Notes: generated by a model from the letters alone, not told the origin. Shown: positions 1-6,636, counted from the stretch's first letter. The stretch: DNA of 9,866 bases from a bacterium HR23 (GCA_002923335.1 BEHZ01000056.1:1-9866), one strand, 5' to 3'. Numbers and translations are program-made.

Positions 1-831
1 CGTGCCAACTACCATGTAGAGGACTGGGGGGTGCGCCTGCGCTATAAGGGCGACCCCTATGCCCAGCCTGAGGTGGTGGAATGGCCCGTCAAAACCCCCG
101 ACGACTGGCTGAGGCTGAAACCCCTGGATGTTACAAAAGGGGTGTTGGGCCACCACCTGAAGGCCTTGCAGACGGTGGTGCAGGGCGTTGGTCCCCAGGT
201 GCCCGTGCTCATGACCGTCTTCACCCCCCTCTCCATTGCGGGGAGGCTGGCCAACAGCGATGAAGTGGTCTCCGCCCACCTGCGCCTTTATCCTGAAAAG
301 GTGGCTTATGCCCTGGATGTCATCACCGACACCTTCATCCGCTTCGCCCGTGCCTGTCTGGAGGCCGGGGCCAGCGGGCTTTTCTTCGCCACGACGGGGT
401 GGGCCACCGCCCTGCGCCTTTCACGGGACGAATACGCCCGCTGGGGGCGCCCCTATGACCTGCGTCTCTTGCGTTCCTTGCCCCCTGCCCCCTTCCATCT
501 CCTCCATGTGTGTCGGGACTACAACTACCTGGCCGACTTTCGGGACTACCCGGTGCAGGCGGTGAACTGGGATGCGCACGGAGCGGGGAACCCGACCCTG
601 GCCGAGGGGCGGGCGCTCCTGGGGCGGTGTGTGGTGGGGGGTATTCCCCACCGCACCCTGCTGGTCAACGGCACCCCCCAGCAGGTAGCCGACGCCGTCC
701 ATACCCTCCGCCGACAGATGGGGGCGACGGGGTGGATGCTGGGGCCGGGGTGCACCTTCTCCCCCCGAACCCCCGAAGCCAACCTCCACGCCCTGCGCCA
801 GGCCCTGGAGAACTTGCCAGGCGAGGGCTAG
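1..831 (+). CDS. URO-D superfamily protein, methylcobamide methyltransferase-like (5' end outside window)
   Basis: The frame is open from base 1, so the GTG at 31 is probably internal; 276 residues are visible, and a family length of about 340 suggests some 60-70 N-terminal residues are missing. Family features seen are DDWLRLKPLD followed by KGVLG, the strand VPVLMTVFTPLSIAG, and a C-terminal LGPGCTFSPRTPEANL block typical of URO-D-like methyltransferases. Numbering from base 1, H169-x-C171 (LHVC) and C251 (GPGC) match the HxC...C zinc site of MtaA/MtbA-type methylcobamide:coenzyme M methyltransferases, in which zinc activates a thiol to accept a methyl group from a corrinoid. By inference this is a corrinoid-linked methyl transferase or demethylase component rather than the haem enzyme HemE; substrate and thiol partner are unknown. 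It ends TAG at 829-831, 58 bp before the crotonase gene, probably in the same transcript. Family assignment is firm, the exact role is not. Confidence 0.85.
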   Translation, partial: RANYHVEDWGVRLRYKGDPYAQPEVVEWPVKTPDDWLRLKPLDVTKGVLGHHLKALQTVVQGVGPQVPVLMTVFTPLSIAGRLANSDEVVSAHLRLYPEKVAYALDVITDTFIRFARACLEAGASGLFFATTGWATALRLSRDEYARWGRPYDLRLLRSLPPAPFHLLHVCRDYNYLADFRDYPVQAVNWDAHGAGNPTLAEGRALLGRCVVGGIPHRTLLVNGTPQQVADAVHTLRRQMGATGWMLGPGCTFSPRTPEANLHALRQALENLPGEG

Positions 832-877
832 GATAGTGTTGCGCCCCGGGCGTCGCCCGCCTGGAGGATAACCCCAC

Positions 878-884
878 AAGGAGG
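878..884 (+). promoter_or_regulatory. Shine-Dalgarno site of the crotonase gene
   Basis: AAGGAGG lies five bases before the ATG at 890 and fixes that start. The remaining bases between 832 and 877 hold no convincing promoter or terminator, which fits read-through from the URO-D gene. Confidence 0.8.
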
Positions 885-889
885 GGGCT

Positions 890-1660
890 ATGCCCTTCGT
901 GAAATACGAGGAATATACCGAGCACATCCGCATTATCACCCTAAACCGCCCCGAGCGCCTGAACGCCTGGGGGAGCCAGGTGGCTCAGGAGACAGAGGAG
1001 GCCTTCGCCCGCTTCGCCGATGACCCACAGGCCCGGGTGGCTATCCTGCGGGGGGAGGGCAAAGCCTTCTGCGCCGGGGCCGATGTGAAGGAATGGGCAG
1101 AGCGAGGAGAAGCCCCCGGCTTCCGGGGGCACTACCGCAGGGTCTTCACCAGCGATTGGGGCACTCCCCCCCTCACCAAGCCCGTCATCGGGGCGGTGCA
1201 CGGCTACTGCCTGGGAGCGGGCCTCAACCTGGTCCTCATGCGGTGCGACATCCGCATCGCTGCGGAGGGCACCAAGTTTGGTTTGCCGGAGGTGGCCCGT
1301 GGCGTGATGGACCTTATCACCCCCTTCGGCTACCAGAACATCCCCACCTGCTTTCTGGCGGAACTATGCTTCACCGCCGATATGGTGGATGCCCAGCGTG
1401 CCCTGCACTTTGGCCTCATCAATATGGTCGTGCCCCTGGAGCGCCTTCTCCCTACTGCCCTGGAGATAGCCCAGCGCATCGCCCAGCACTCCCCTCGTGC
1501 CCTCCAGATGACCAAGGTCAACCTCCTGCAGGTGATGGCACCGCCGGACCGCGCCTTCCTCACGGAGCAGACCCTCCGGGAGCAGTCCTTCCATTCCCCT
1601 GACGCCCAGGAGGGGATGCGTGCCTGGGTGGAGAAGCGCCCGCCCCGCTGGACAGCATAA
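890..1660 (+). CDS. Enoyl-CoA hydratase/isomerase (crotonase) family protein
   Basis: A 256-residue cytoplasmic protein of normal crotonase length. The N-terminus has LNRPERLNAW; the first oxyanion-hole/CoA segment is FCAGADVKEW (residues 60-69), the second is HGYCLGAGLNL (104-114), followed by RCDIRIA and FGLPEVARG. The C-terminus EGMRAWVEKRPPRW is the usual CoA-binding tail. In rat mitochondrial enoyl-CoA hydratase the catalytic acids are Glu144 (GGGCE) and Glu164 (PE). Here the second is kept as E134, but the first position is N113, so simple hydration of 2-enoyl-CoA is doubtful and an isomerase, lyase or hydrolase role on an acyl-CoA is possible. The ATG at 890 has a strong ribosome site. 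It lies between the URO-D gene and an LLM oxidoreductase gene that starts 13 bp after its TAA, suggesting a shared degradative operon. Superfamily is certain, reaction is not. Confidence 0.93.
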   Translation: MPFVKYEEYTEHIRIITLNRPERLNAWGSQVAQETEEAFARFADDPQARVAILRGEGKAFCAGADVKEWAERGEAPGFRGHYRRVFTSDWGTPPLTKPVIGAVHGYCLGAGLNLVLMRCDIRIAAEGTKFGLPEVARGVMDLITPFGYQNIPTCFLAELCFTADMVDAQRALHFGLINMVVPLERLLPTALEIAQRIAQHSPRALQMTKVNLLQVMAPPDRAFLTEQTLREQSFHSPDAQEGMRAWVEKRPPRWTA

Positions 1661-1668
1661 AGGAGGTG
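1659..1668 (+). promoter_or_regulatory. Ribosome-binding site overlapping the crotonase stop codon
   Basis: AAAGGAGGTG begins inside the TAA stop (1658-1660) of the crotonase gene and lies five bases before the ATG at 1674. It selects 1674 over the in-frame ATG at 1620 inside the upstream gene and suggests translational coupling. Confidence 0.8.
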
Positions 1669-1673
1669 CTGTT

Positions 1674-2654
1674 ATGCCCATCCTTGGCCTCGCCATCGGC
1701 ACCACCTATCCCCTGAAGGCCGTTGTAGAGGTGGCGGAGGAGGCGGACCGCCGTGGCTACCATTCCCTCTGGTGCACCGAGGGCGCCGGCAAGGACTCCA
1801 TCACCCAACTCACCGCCTGTGCCCTGCACACCCAGCACATTTTTCTGGGCACCGGTATCGTGAACATCTACAGCCGGACCCCTCTCCTCCTGGCTATGAC
1901 CGCCTCCGCCCTGCAGGAGGCATCGGATGGGCGTTTTCTCCTGGGCTTGGGCAGTGGACACCAGGAGCCTATCAGCCAGGGGCACGGCGTTCCCTTCGGC
2001 CAGCCCTTAAGCCGTATGGAGGACTACCTGGTCATCCTGCGGGGCCTGCTGAAGGGAGAGACGGTCAGCCACGAGGGGAAGGTGGTGCGGGTGAAGGGGG
2101 TGCATCTGCCGGTGCCCCCACCCACGCCTCCACGCCTCTTTGTGGCTGCGCTGAGCCCTGGGATGGCCAGCCTGGCGGGTCGTCTGGCCGATGGCGCCCT
2201 CTTCTACCTGATGCCCCCCACTTATGTGCGGGAACTCACCAACACCATGCGCCTTTCGGCCCGGGAGAGTGGACGCCTAGAGGGGGATGTGGTCTCCGCC
2301 TGTTATATTATGGCCGGGGAGGGCGACCGGGCCGGGGAGGAGACCCTGCGCCGTTCCGTGGCCCGCTACGCCACCCTGCCCTTTTACGCCCGCATGCTGA
2401 GGGAGTGCGGTTTCGCCCCCGAGGTGGAGGCGGTGCAGAAGGTGCAGGGCGACCCCCTGCGTATGGCCCAGGCCATCAGCGACAACATGCTGGATGCCCT
2501 GACCGTTGCCACCACCGCTGGGTGGATACGGCGGGTAACCGCCTACCGCCAGGCGGGGGTGGACTGGCCCATCCTCTTCCTGATGCCCTCGGGGCCGGAG
2601 CCGGGGGAGTCGTTGATGGAGATGGTCCAGCGTTTCGCCGAGGGCCTGACCTAG
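1674..2654 (+). CDS. LLM-class (luciferase-like) flavin/F420-dependent oxidoreductase
   Basis: A 326-residue protein of the bacterial luciferase-like superfamily, a TIM-barrel fold whose members use F420 or reduced FMN for monooxygenation or hydride transfer. The N-terminal barrel strand MPILGLAIGTTY leads to a helix with AEEADRRGYHSLWCTE; residues 57-68 (FLGTGIVNIYSR) and 85-96 (DGRFLLGLGSGH) are the characteristic superfamily blocks, followed by the SRMEDYLVILRGLL helix (113-126) and PPRLFVAALSPGMASLAGRLADG (152-174). F420 versus FMN cannot be decided by eye; overall form resembles the F420-dependent 'LLM class' group. The start follows a strong ribosome site that overlaps the previous stop, so it is coupled to the crotonase gene. 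No signal peptide is visible, so it should be cytoplasmic. Its TAG stop lies 3 bp from the stop of the convergent M20 gene, leaving no room for a separate terminator. Confidence 0.88.
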   Translation: MPILGLAIGTTYPLKAVVEVAEEADRRGYHSLWCTEGAGKDSITQLTACALHTQHIFLGTGIVNIYSRTPLLLAMTASALQEASDGRFLLGLGSGHQEPISQGHGVPFGQPLSRMEDYLVILRGLLKGETVSHEGKVVRVKGVHLPVPPPTPPRLFVAALSPGMASLAGRLADGALFYLMPPTYVRELTNTMRLSARESGRLEGDVVSACYIMAGEGDRAGEETLRRSVARYATLPFYARMLRECGFAPEVEAVQKVQGDPLRMAQAISDNMLDALTVATTAGWIRRVTAYRQAGVDWPILFLMPSGPEPGESLMEMVQRFAEGLT

Positions 2655-2657
2655 ACG

Positions 2658-4007
2658 CTACTCCCCGCGGTAGACCTCCTCTCCCATGCGGGATTCCTGC
2701 AGGCGCAGGTAGTCCGCCTTGCTGAGGCGGGGGCGGAACCGCTCTTTCACCTCTTTAGCCTTCACCGCCCCGTTGGCCAGGAGGTCTATCACCGTTAGGG
2801 CCATGGCTTTGGCGGGGTTGAGCACTGCCAACTCATAGTCGTAGACCAGGTAGTCGTTGCCGTGCCCCGTGCCCCGTGCGCCCCCGGCGTAGGGATGGAG
2901 CACGGGCAAAATATGGCTCACATCCCCCATGTCGGTGGAACCGCCGCGGTTGCGGTCTGGGGGATGCACCACCACTCCCTCCTTGCCCACAAGGCGCTGG
3001 GCGTTGGCCAGGAAGACCTCCTGCAGGAGGGGGTTGTTCAGGAGGGGCAGGTAGCCGGCGATGGAGGTGATGCGCACCGTTGCCCCCACGGCCAGGGCAC
3101 CTGCCTTGAAACAACGGTTGGCCTTGGCGTTAGCGCCCTCCAGGGCCTCGTTGGTGCCCGCCCGCACCCTCCACTCCAGACGCACCTCCGCCGGCACCGA
3201 ACTCACCGCCACCCCCCCGGCCGTCATAATGCCGTGGAAGCGCACGTGGTCCTCGTCCCTCAGCGTCTCCCGTTGGGTATGGAGGGCCATGAGGGCGATG
3301 TTGGCTGCGTTGAGGGCGTTGACGCCCTTCCAGGGGGAGGAGCCGGCGTGGGCTGCCCGCCCCAGGAAGGTCACTAACTTGACAATGTGGCCATTGCTGG
3401 TGCCCCCCACCGCCAGTTTGCCGTCCTCCGGGGCAGAGGTGGTATGGCACATCATCGCCATATCCACATCGTCAAAGGCACCCAGGCGGATAAACTCCTG
3501 CTTTCCTCCGAGGAAGCCTATCTTCCCCTCCTGTCGGAGGCGGTAGCGGAACTCGGCATCAATGAACTCCTCGGCCGGGACGGCGATGACCGCAATGCGC
3601 CCGCTCAGGTTTCGGAGCACCTCGGGGTCGGTGAGGCCAATAACCGCTCCCAACAGCATACCCAGTTGGGCGTGGTGCCCGCAGGCGTGGGCAGCGCCGG
3701 TGCTCCTGTCGGCATGGGGGTGGTCGGGCACCCGTAGGGAGTCCAGTTCTCCCATCACCGCCACAGTGGGCCCTGGCCCTGCCCCTCCGGGGATATACCC
3801 CTTGATGCCTGTAAGGGCGATGCCTGTCTGGTGCGGGATGCCCAGGCGGGCGAGGGCCTGGGAGACCTTCTGGGCGGTCTTTACCTCGGTGTAGCCCGGC
3901 TCCGGCTCCTGCAGGACGCTTTTGGCCAGGCCGATGATCTCCTCCCGATGCTGGTCAATGCGCCGAAGGGCACGGGCCTTCAGTTCCTCCACGGTGGGGG
4001 ACGGCAT
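2658..4007 (-). CDS. M20 family metallo-amidohydrolase (AbgB/PM20D2-like), second gene of tandem pair
   Basis: A 449-residue M20 peptidase-fold hydrolase with two-metal amide hydrolysis chemistry. Probable metal and catalytic residues: D89 in MGELDS, H107 and H111 in HACGHH, the glutamate pair E146-E147 in VPAEEF, and late histidines in HPYAGG (371-376) and GHGND (381-385). The dimerisation/lid domain runs from about 205 to 320 and carries GRAAHAGSSP (216-225). STDMGDVSH (357-365) resembles the STDVGDVSW motif of p-aminobenzoyl-glutamate hydrolase subunit B and PM20D2, pointing to acyl-amino-acid or dipeptide-like amides rather than general peptidase action. No signal peptide is seen. Its ATG is 10 bp after the TAA of the upstream paralogue, whose stop overlaps this gene's ribosome site, so the two are coupled. 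The natural substrate is unknown. Confidence 0.9.
   Translation of the reverse strand: MPSPTVEELKARALRRIDQHREEIIGLAKSVLQEPEPGYTEVKTAQKVSQALARLGIPHQTGIALTGIKGYIPGGAGPGPTVAVMGELDSLRVPDHPHADRSTGAAHACGHHAQLGMLLGAVIGLTDPEVLRNLSGRIAVIAVPAEEFIDAEFRYRLRQEGKIGFLGGKQEFIRLGAFDDVDMAMMCHTTSAPEDGKLAVGGTSNGHIVKLVTFLGRAAHAGSSPWKGVNALNAANIALMALHTQRETLRDEDHVRFHGIMTAGGVAVSSVPAEVRLEWRVRAGTNEALEGANAKANRCFKAGALAVGATVRITSIAGYLPLLNNPLLQEVFLANAQRLVGKEGVVVHPPDRNRGGSTDMGDVSHILPVLHPYAGGARGTGHGNDYLVYDYELAVLNPAKAMALTVIDLLANGAVKAKEVKERFRPRLSKADYLRLQESRMGEEVYRGE
3654..3698. repeat. Near-identical 45-bp segment shared by the two M20 genes (copy in second gene)
   Basis: This segment matches 5002-5046 with one mismatch in 45 bases, including 38 identical bases in a row (3661-3698). 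It encodes the metal-binding GAAHACGHHAQLG block and flank. The second copy is listed separately. Confidence 0.85.
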
Positions 4008-4010
4008 GGC

Positions 4011-4020
4011 TCCTCCTTTA
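4011..4020 (-). promoter_or_regulatory. Coupled ribosome-binding site between the two M20 genes
   Basis: On the minus strand TAAAGGAGGA holds both the TAA stop of the upstream M20 gene (4020-4018) and the Shine-Dalgarno site of the downstream one (ATG at 4007). This indicates one mRNA with translational coupling. Confidence 0.8.
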
Positions 4021-5346
4021 CCCGTCGTAGGTGCGCTCCGAGAAGAGGGAGCGCATAAACTGCAGGTATTCCGCCTTGCTCATCCGGGGCTTGTGCTTGG
4101 CCTTGATCTCCCGGGCCTTGGCGGCTCCGTCGGCCAGGAGGTCAATCACCGTCCAGGCCATGGCCTTGGCGGCGGTGAGGACGGCGTTCTGATAGTCCTG
4201 GACCAGGTAGTCGGCCCCGTGGCCGATACCGCTGGCCCCGCCGGCGTAGGGGTGGATAACGGGCATCAGGTGGCTCACATCTCCCATATCGGTAGAGCCC
4301 GTGCGATGCCCCAGTTGGCGGTAGTTCTCCTCGCCCACCAGGGCCATGGCGTTGGCCCGGTAGACCTCGGCCAGGTGGGGATCGGTCAGGAGAGGCAGGT
4401 AGCCGGGGAGAGTGGTAATGGTAACCTTCCCCCCAACCGCCAGCGCCCCCGCCCGGAGACACCGGTCTACCTTGGTGTTGGCGTCCAGCACCGCCTCCAT
4501 AGTGCGCCCCCGCACGAAGGTCTCCATGCGCACATCGGCCGGCACGGAACTCACCGCCACGCCCCCTCTGGTGATGATGGGGTGAATGCGCACTGTGTCC
4601 TCATCCCGGAAGGTCTCCCGATTGGCGTGGATGGCGGAGAGGGCGATCATGGCGGCGTTGAGGGCGTTGATGCCCATATGGGGCGCCCCGCCGGCGTGGG
4701 CCGCACGGCCGTGGAACTGGATGAACTTGGCCACGATGCCGTTGTTGGTCCCGCTCATGGCCAGCCGACCCTCCTCGGGGTTGGAGGTGGTGTGGGTCAT
4801 CATGGCCATGTCCACATCGTCCAGTTCCCCCAGGCGGATGAACTCGGGCTTGCCTCCCAGGAACTCCACCTTGCCCTGCTGGCGCAAGGCGTTGCGCCAC
4901 TCAATCTCGATATACTCCTCAGCCGGCACGGCGATGAAGGCCACCCGCCCTGCGAGGGCGGGGAGCACCCCTGGGGCCAACAGCCCCACCACCACCCCCA
5001 TCAGCATGCCCAGTTGGGCGTGGTGCCCGCAGGCGTGGGCAGCGCCCGTCTGGGGGTCGGCCTTGGGGTGCTGGGGCACGATAAGGGAATCTAACTCCCC
5101 CAGCACCGCCACCGTGGGGCCGGGGGAGCCGCCCGCCACCACTGCCTTGATGCCGGTGAGGGCGATGCCTGTCTTTGGGGCGAGGCCCAGGGAGCGCATG
5201 AACTCCTCTACCTTGCGGGCGGTGCGCACCTCCTTGAAACCCGGCTCTGGGTGCTCCAAGATATCCTGGGCGAAGGCGATAAGGCGGTCGCCCGCGCGGT
5301 CAATGGCTTCTCCGGCGATGCGCTTCAGGTCGTCTCGGCTTGTCAT
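4018..5346 (-). CDS. M20 family metallo-amidohydrolase (AbgB/PM20D2-like), first gene of tandem pair
   Basis: A 442-residue paralogue of the downstream gene, collinear over its whole length and matching by eye at about half or more of positions. It has GELDS (83-87), HACGHH (104-109), VPAEEY (140-145), the lid motif GRAAHAGG (213-220), STDMGDVSH (351-359), HPYAGG (365-370) and GHGADY (375-380), so the full metal-site set of an active M20 enzyme is retained. Differences gather in the lid region and in the stretch after residue 335 (here NYRQLGHRTG, in the paralogue VVVHPPDRNRGG), which may mean different substrate preference or a heteromeric pair such as AbgA/AbgB; this is inference. The ATG at 5346 has a moderate site, AAGGGGGA, within an inverted repeat. 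It is the first gene after a good promoter in the divergent gap with the glycerate kinase gene. Confidence 0.9.
   Translation of the reverse strand: MTSRDDLKRIAGEAIDRAGDRLIAFAQDILEHPEPGFKEVRTARKVEEFMRSLGLAPKTGIALTGIKAVVAGGSPGPTVAVLGELDSLIVPQHPKADPQTGAAHACGHHAQLGMLMGVVVGLLAPGVLPALAGRVAFIAVPAEEYIEIEWRNALRQQGKVEFLGGKPEFIRLGELDDVDMAMMTHTTSNPEEGRLAMSGTNNGIVAKFIQFHGRAAHAGGAPHMGINALNAAMIALSAIHANRETFRDEDTVRIHPIITRGGVAVSSVPADVRMETFVRGRTMEAVLDANTKVDRCLRAGALAVGGKVTITTLPGYLPLLTDPHLAEVYRANAMALVGEENYRQLGHRTGSTDMGDVSHLMPVIHPYAGGASGIGHGADYLVQDYQNAVLTAAKAMAWTVIDLLADGAAKAREIKAKHKPRMSKAEYLQFMRSLFSERTYDG
5002..5046. repeat. Near-identical 45-bp segment shared by the two M20 genes (copy in first gene)
   Basis: Partner of 3654-3698, differing at one base near its left end. 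Because synonymous positions also match, this is more conservation than the protein motif alone demands. Confidence 0.85.
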
Positions 5347-5350
5347 AACA

Positions 5351-5373
5351 TCCCCCTTTTGGCTTCAGGGGGA
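5351..5373. promoter_or_regulatory. Perfect 7-bp inverted repeat over the M20 transcription start (possible operator)
   Basis: TCCCCCT at 5351-5357 and AGGGGGA at 5367-5373 form a perfect inverted repeat with a 9-base spacer. One arm touches the last base of the -10 box and fills the discriminator; the other covers the Shine-Dalgarno region of the first M20 gene. A regulator bound here would block the promoter. Since most of one arm lies upstream of the predicted start site, a DNA operator is likelier than an RNA hairpin. Confidence 0.4.
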
Positions 5374-5401
5374 TTGTAGCAAGGGGTTCGTGATGAGGCA
5401 A
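5373..5401 (-). promoter_or_regulatory. Sigma70-type promoter of the M20 gene pair
   Basis: Read on the minus strand: -35 TTGCCT at 5401-5396 (4 of 6 to consensus), a 17-bp spacer, and -10 TACAAT at 5378-5373 (5 of 6). Transcription would start near 5366, giving a leader of about 20 bases before the ATG at 5346. Spacing and position are optimal; activity is inferred. Confidence 0.65.
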
Positions 5402-5430
5402 GGTGGTATCCCAGGTGGGGAGGCACAGGG

Positions 5431-6573
5431 ATGCGTATCGTGATAGCGCCCCAGGCCTTCAAGGGGAGTGTGCGGGCGCTGGCGGCTGCCCAGGCCCTGG
5501 AGCGGGGGTGGAAGCGGGTCTTCCCCCAGGATGAGTGTGTCCTGGTGCCCGTGGCCGACGGGGGCGACGGCACCCTGGAGGCCCTGGTCTCCGCCACCGG
5601 GGGGCATTACGAGGAGGCCCGGGTAACCGGCCCTCTGGGTGAAAGGGTAGTTGCCCGCTGGGGCGTGCTGGGGGATGGCCAAACGGCGGTGCTGGAGACC
5701 GCCCAGGCGTGTGGGCTGGCGCTGGTGCCCCCGGACAGGCGGGACCCCCGTTTCACTACCACCTACGGTGTGGGGGAACTCTTCCGCCACGCATTGGACA
5801 AAGGCTTCCGACGGTTCATCGTAGGCATTGGGGGGAGCGCCACCAACGACGGTGGGGCGGGGATGGCCCAGGCCCTGGGCATCCGCCTCCTGGACGCTCA
5901 GGGGAACGCCCTGCCCTGGGGCGGGGAGGCCCTCCTCCGCCTGGAGCGCATTGACCCCTCCGGGCGGGACCCCCGTATTGCTGACAGCCGGATCGTCGTG
6001 GCGGTGGATGTTACCAACCCCCTCTGTGGCCCCCAGGGGGCCTCTGCGGTCTACGGCCCCCAGAAGGGGGCCACTCCCGACATGGTGTCTCTGTTGGAGC
6101 GTGCCCTGGCTCGCTTTGCCCAGGTGGTGCGCCGAGACCTGGGAAAAGAGGTGGCCGACCTCCCCGGCGCCGGGGCAGCGGGTGGCATGGGAGCCGGCCT
6201 TGTCGCCTTCCTGGACGCCCACCTGGAATGGGGGGCAGATATCGTCCTGGACGCCATCGGCTTTGAGGAGCGCCTGCAGGGGGCCGACCTGGTGCTGGTG
6301 GGGGAGGGGCAACTGGACTTCCAGACGGTCTACAATAAAGCCCCCTCGGCCGTCGCCCGACGGGCCAAAGCCAGGGGCATCCCCGTTATCGCCATTGTGG
6401 GGGGCTTGGGGAAAGACTACTGGCAAGCCTACTCCGCCGGCATTGACGCCGTTGTGCCCATCACGCCTGGCCCCCTGTCGCTGGAAGACGCTATGCGCCG
6501 TGGAGAGGAACTGCTGTCCGACGCTGCCGAGCGCACCGCCCGCCTGTTGGCGGTGGGGAGGCGTCTCCCCTGA
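5431..6573 (+). CDS. Glycerate 2-kinase (GarK/GlxK family)
   Basis: A 380-residue protein collinear with Escherichia coli GarK as I recall it; the family phosphorylates D-glycerate with ATP to 2-phosphoglycerate, feeding glycolysis. Blocks in order: IAPQAFKGS (5-13), VPVADGGDGT (39-48), TGPLGERV (66-73), TTYGVGEL (110-117), GIGGSATNDGGAGMAQALG (132-150), VDVTNPLCGPQGA (192-204), YGPQKGA (208-214), GAGAAGGMGAGL (246-257) and GEGQLDFQT (291-299). Two motifs differ from the usual form: PDSFKGS/PDSYK reads PQAFKGS, and the QTxxGKxPxGVA motif reads QTVYNKAPSAVA (298-309), so the glycine before the lysine is N302 and the later glycine is A307. The ATG at 5431 follows GGGGAGG (5417-5423) with 7-base spacing. 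The gene is divergent from the M20 pair. The family is certain; the natural substrate may differ. Confidence 0.92.
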   Translation: MRIVIAPQAFKGSVRALAAAQALERGWKRVFPQDECVLVPVADGGDGTLEALVSATGGHYEEARVTGPLGERVVARWGVLGDGQTAVLETAQACGLALVPPDRRDPRFTTTYGVGELFRHALDKGFRRFIVGIGGSATNDGGAGMAQALGIRLLDAQGNALPWGGEALLRLERIDPSGRDPRIADSRIVVAVDVTNPLCGPQGASAVYGPQKGATPDMVSLLERALARFAQVVRRDLGKEVADLPGAGAAGGMGAGLVAFLDAHLEWGADIVLDAIGFEERLQGADLVLVGEGQLDFQTVYNKAPSAVARRAKARGIPVIAIVGGLGKDYWQAYSAGIDAVVPITPGPLSLEDAMRRGEELLSDAAERTARLLAVGRRLP

Positions 6574-6592
6574 CCCCTGCCCTGGCCGTTCC

Positions 6593-6621
6593 TTGCGGGG
6601 CCTTCCCCCCTCTTTTAGAAT
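6593..6621 (+). promoter_or_regulatory. Candidate promoter of the M16 peptidase gene
   Basis: TTGCGG at 6593-6598 (3 of 6), a 17-bp spacer and TAGAAT at 6616-6621 (5 of 6). A start near 6628 leaves a short leader holding the GGGAGGGAGA ribosome site before the GTG at 6644. The -35 is weak. Confidence 0.4.
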
Positions 6622-6631
6622 GGAAAGTGAG

Positions 6632-6636
6632 GGAGG
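6632..6636 (+). promoter_or_regulatory. Shine-Dalgarno site choosing the GTG start of the M16 gene
   Basis: GGAGG, within the purine run 6630-6640, lies seven bases before GTG 6644. The in-frame ATG at 6620 has only pyrimidine-rich sequence upstream and lies inside the putative -10 box, so GTG 6644 is preferred. Confidence 0.7.

Noticed and set aside
1..831. True uroporphyrinogen decarboxylase HemE
   Set aside because: The visible part has the HxC...C zinc motif and the LGPGC...TPxxNL ending of the methyltransferase-like branch, and no haem-biosynthesis neighbours. The HemE N-terminal signature region is outside the window, so this rests on the C-terminal part.
814..842. Promoter beginning with TTGCCA before the crotonase gene
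   Set aside because: The -35-like hexamer is good, but no -10-like sequence lies at 16-18 bp spacing.
847..859. Hairpin CGGGC-GTC-GCCCG between the URO-D and crotonase genes as a terminator
   Set aside because: Only five pairs with a 3-base loop and no T run after it; more likely chance in GC-rich sequence.
3922..5094. Plus-strand open frame (390 codons) across the M20 pair
   Set aside because: Shadow of the minus-strand gene: its HGHV and GDGDD-like runs mirror the M20 codons, and it has no family signature.
6574..6616. Intrinsic terminator after the glycerate kinase gene
   Set aside because: The possible stem (CCCCTGC with GCGGGG) needs a bulge and a 14-base loop, and the short T run lies too far downstream and within the candidate -10 region.
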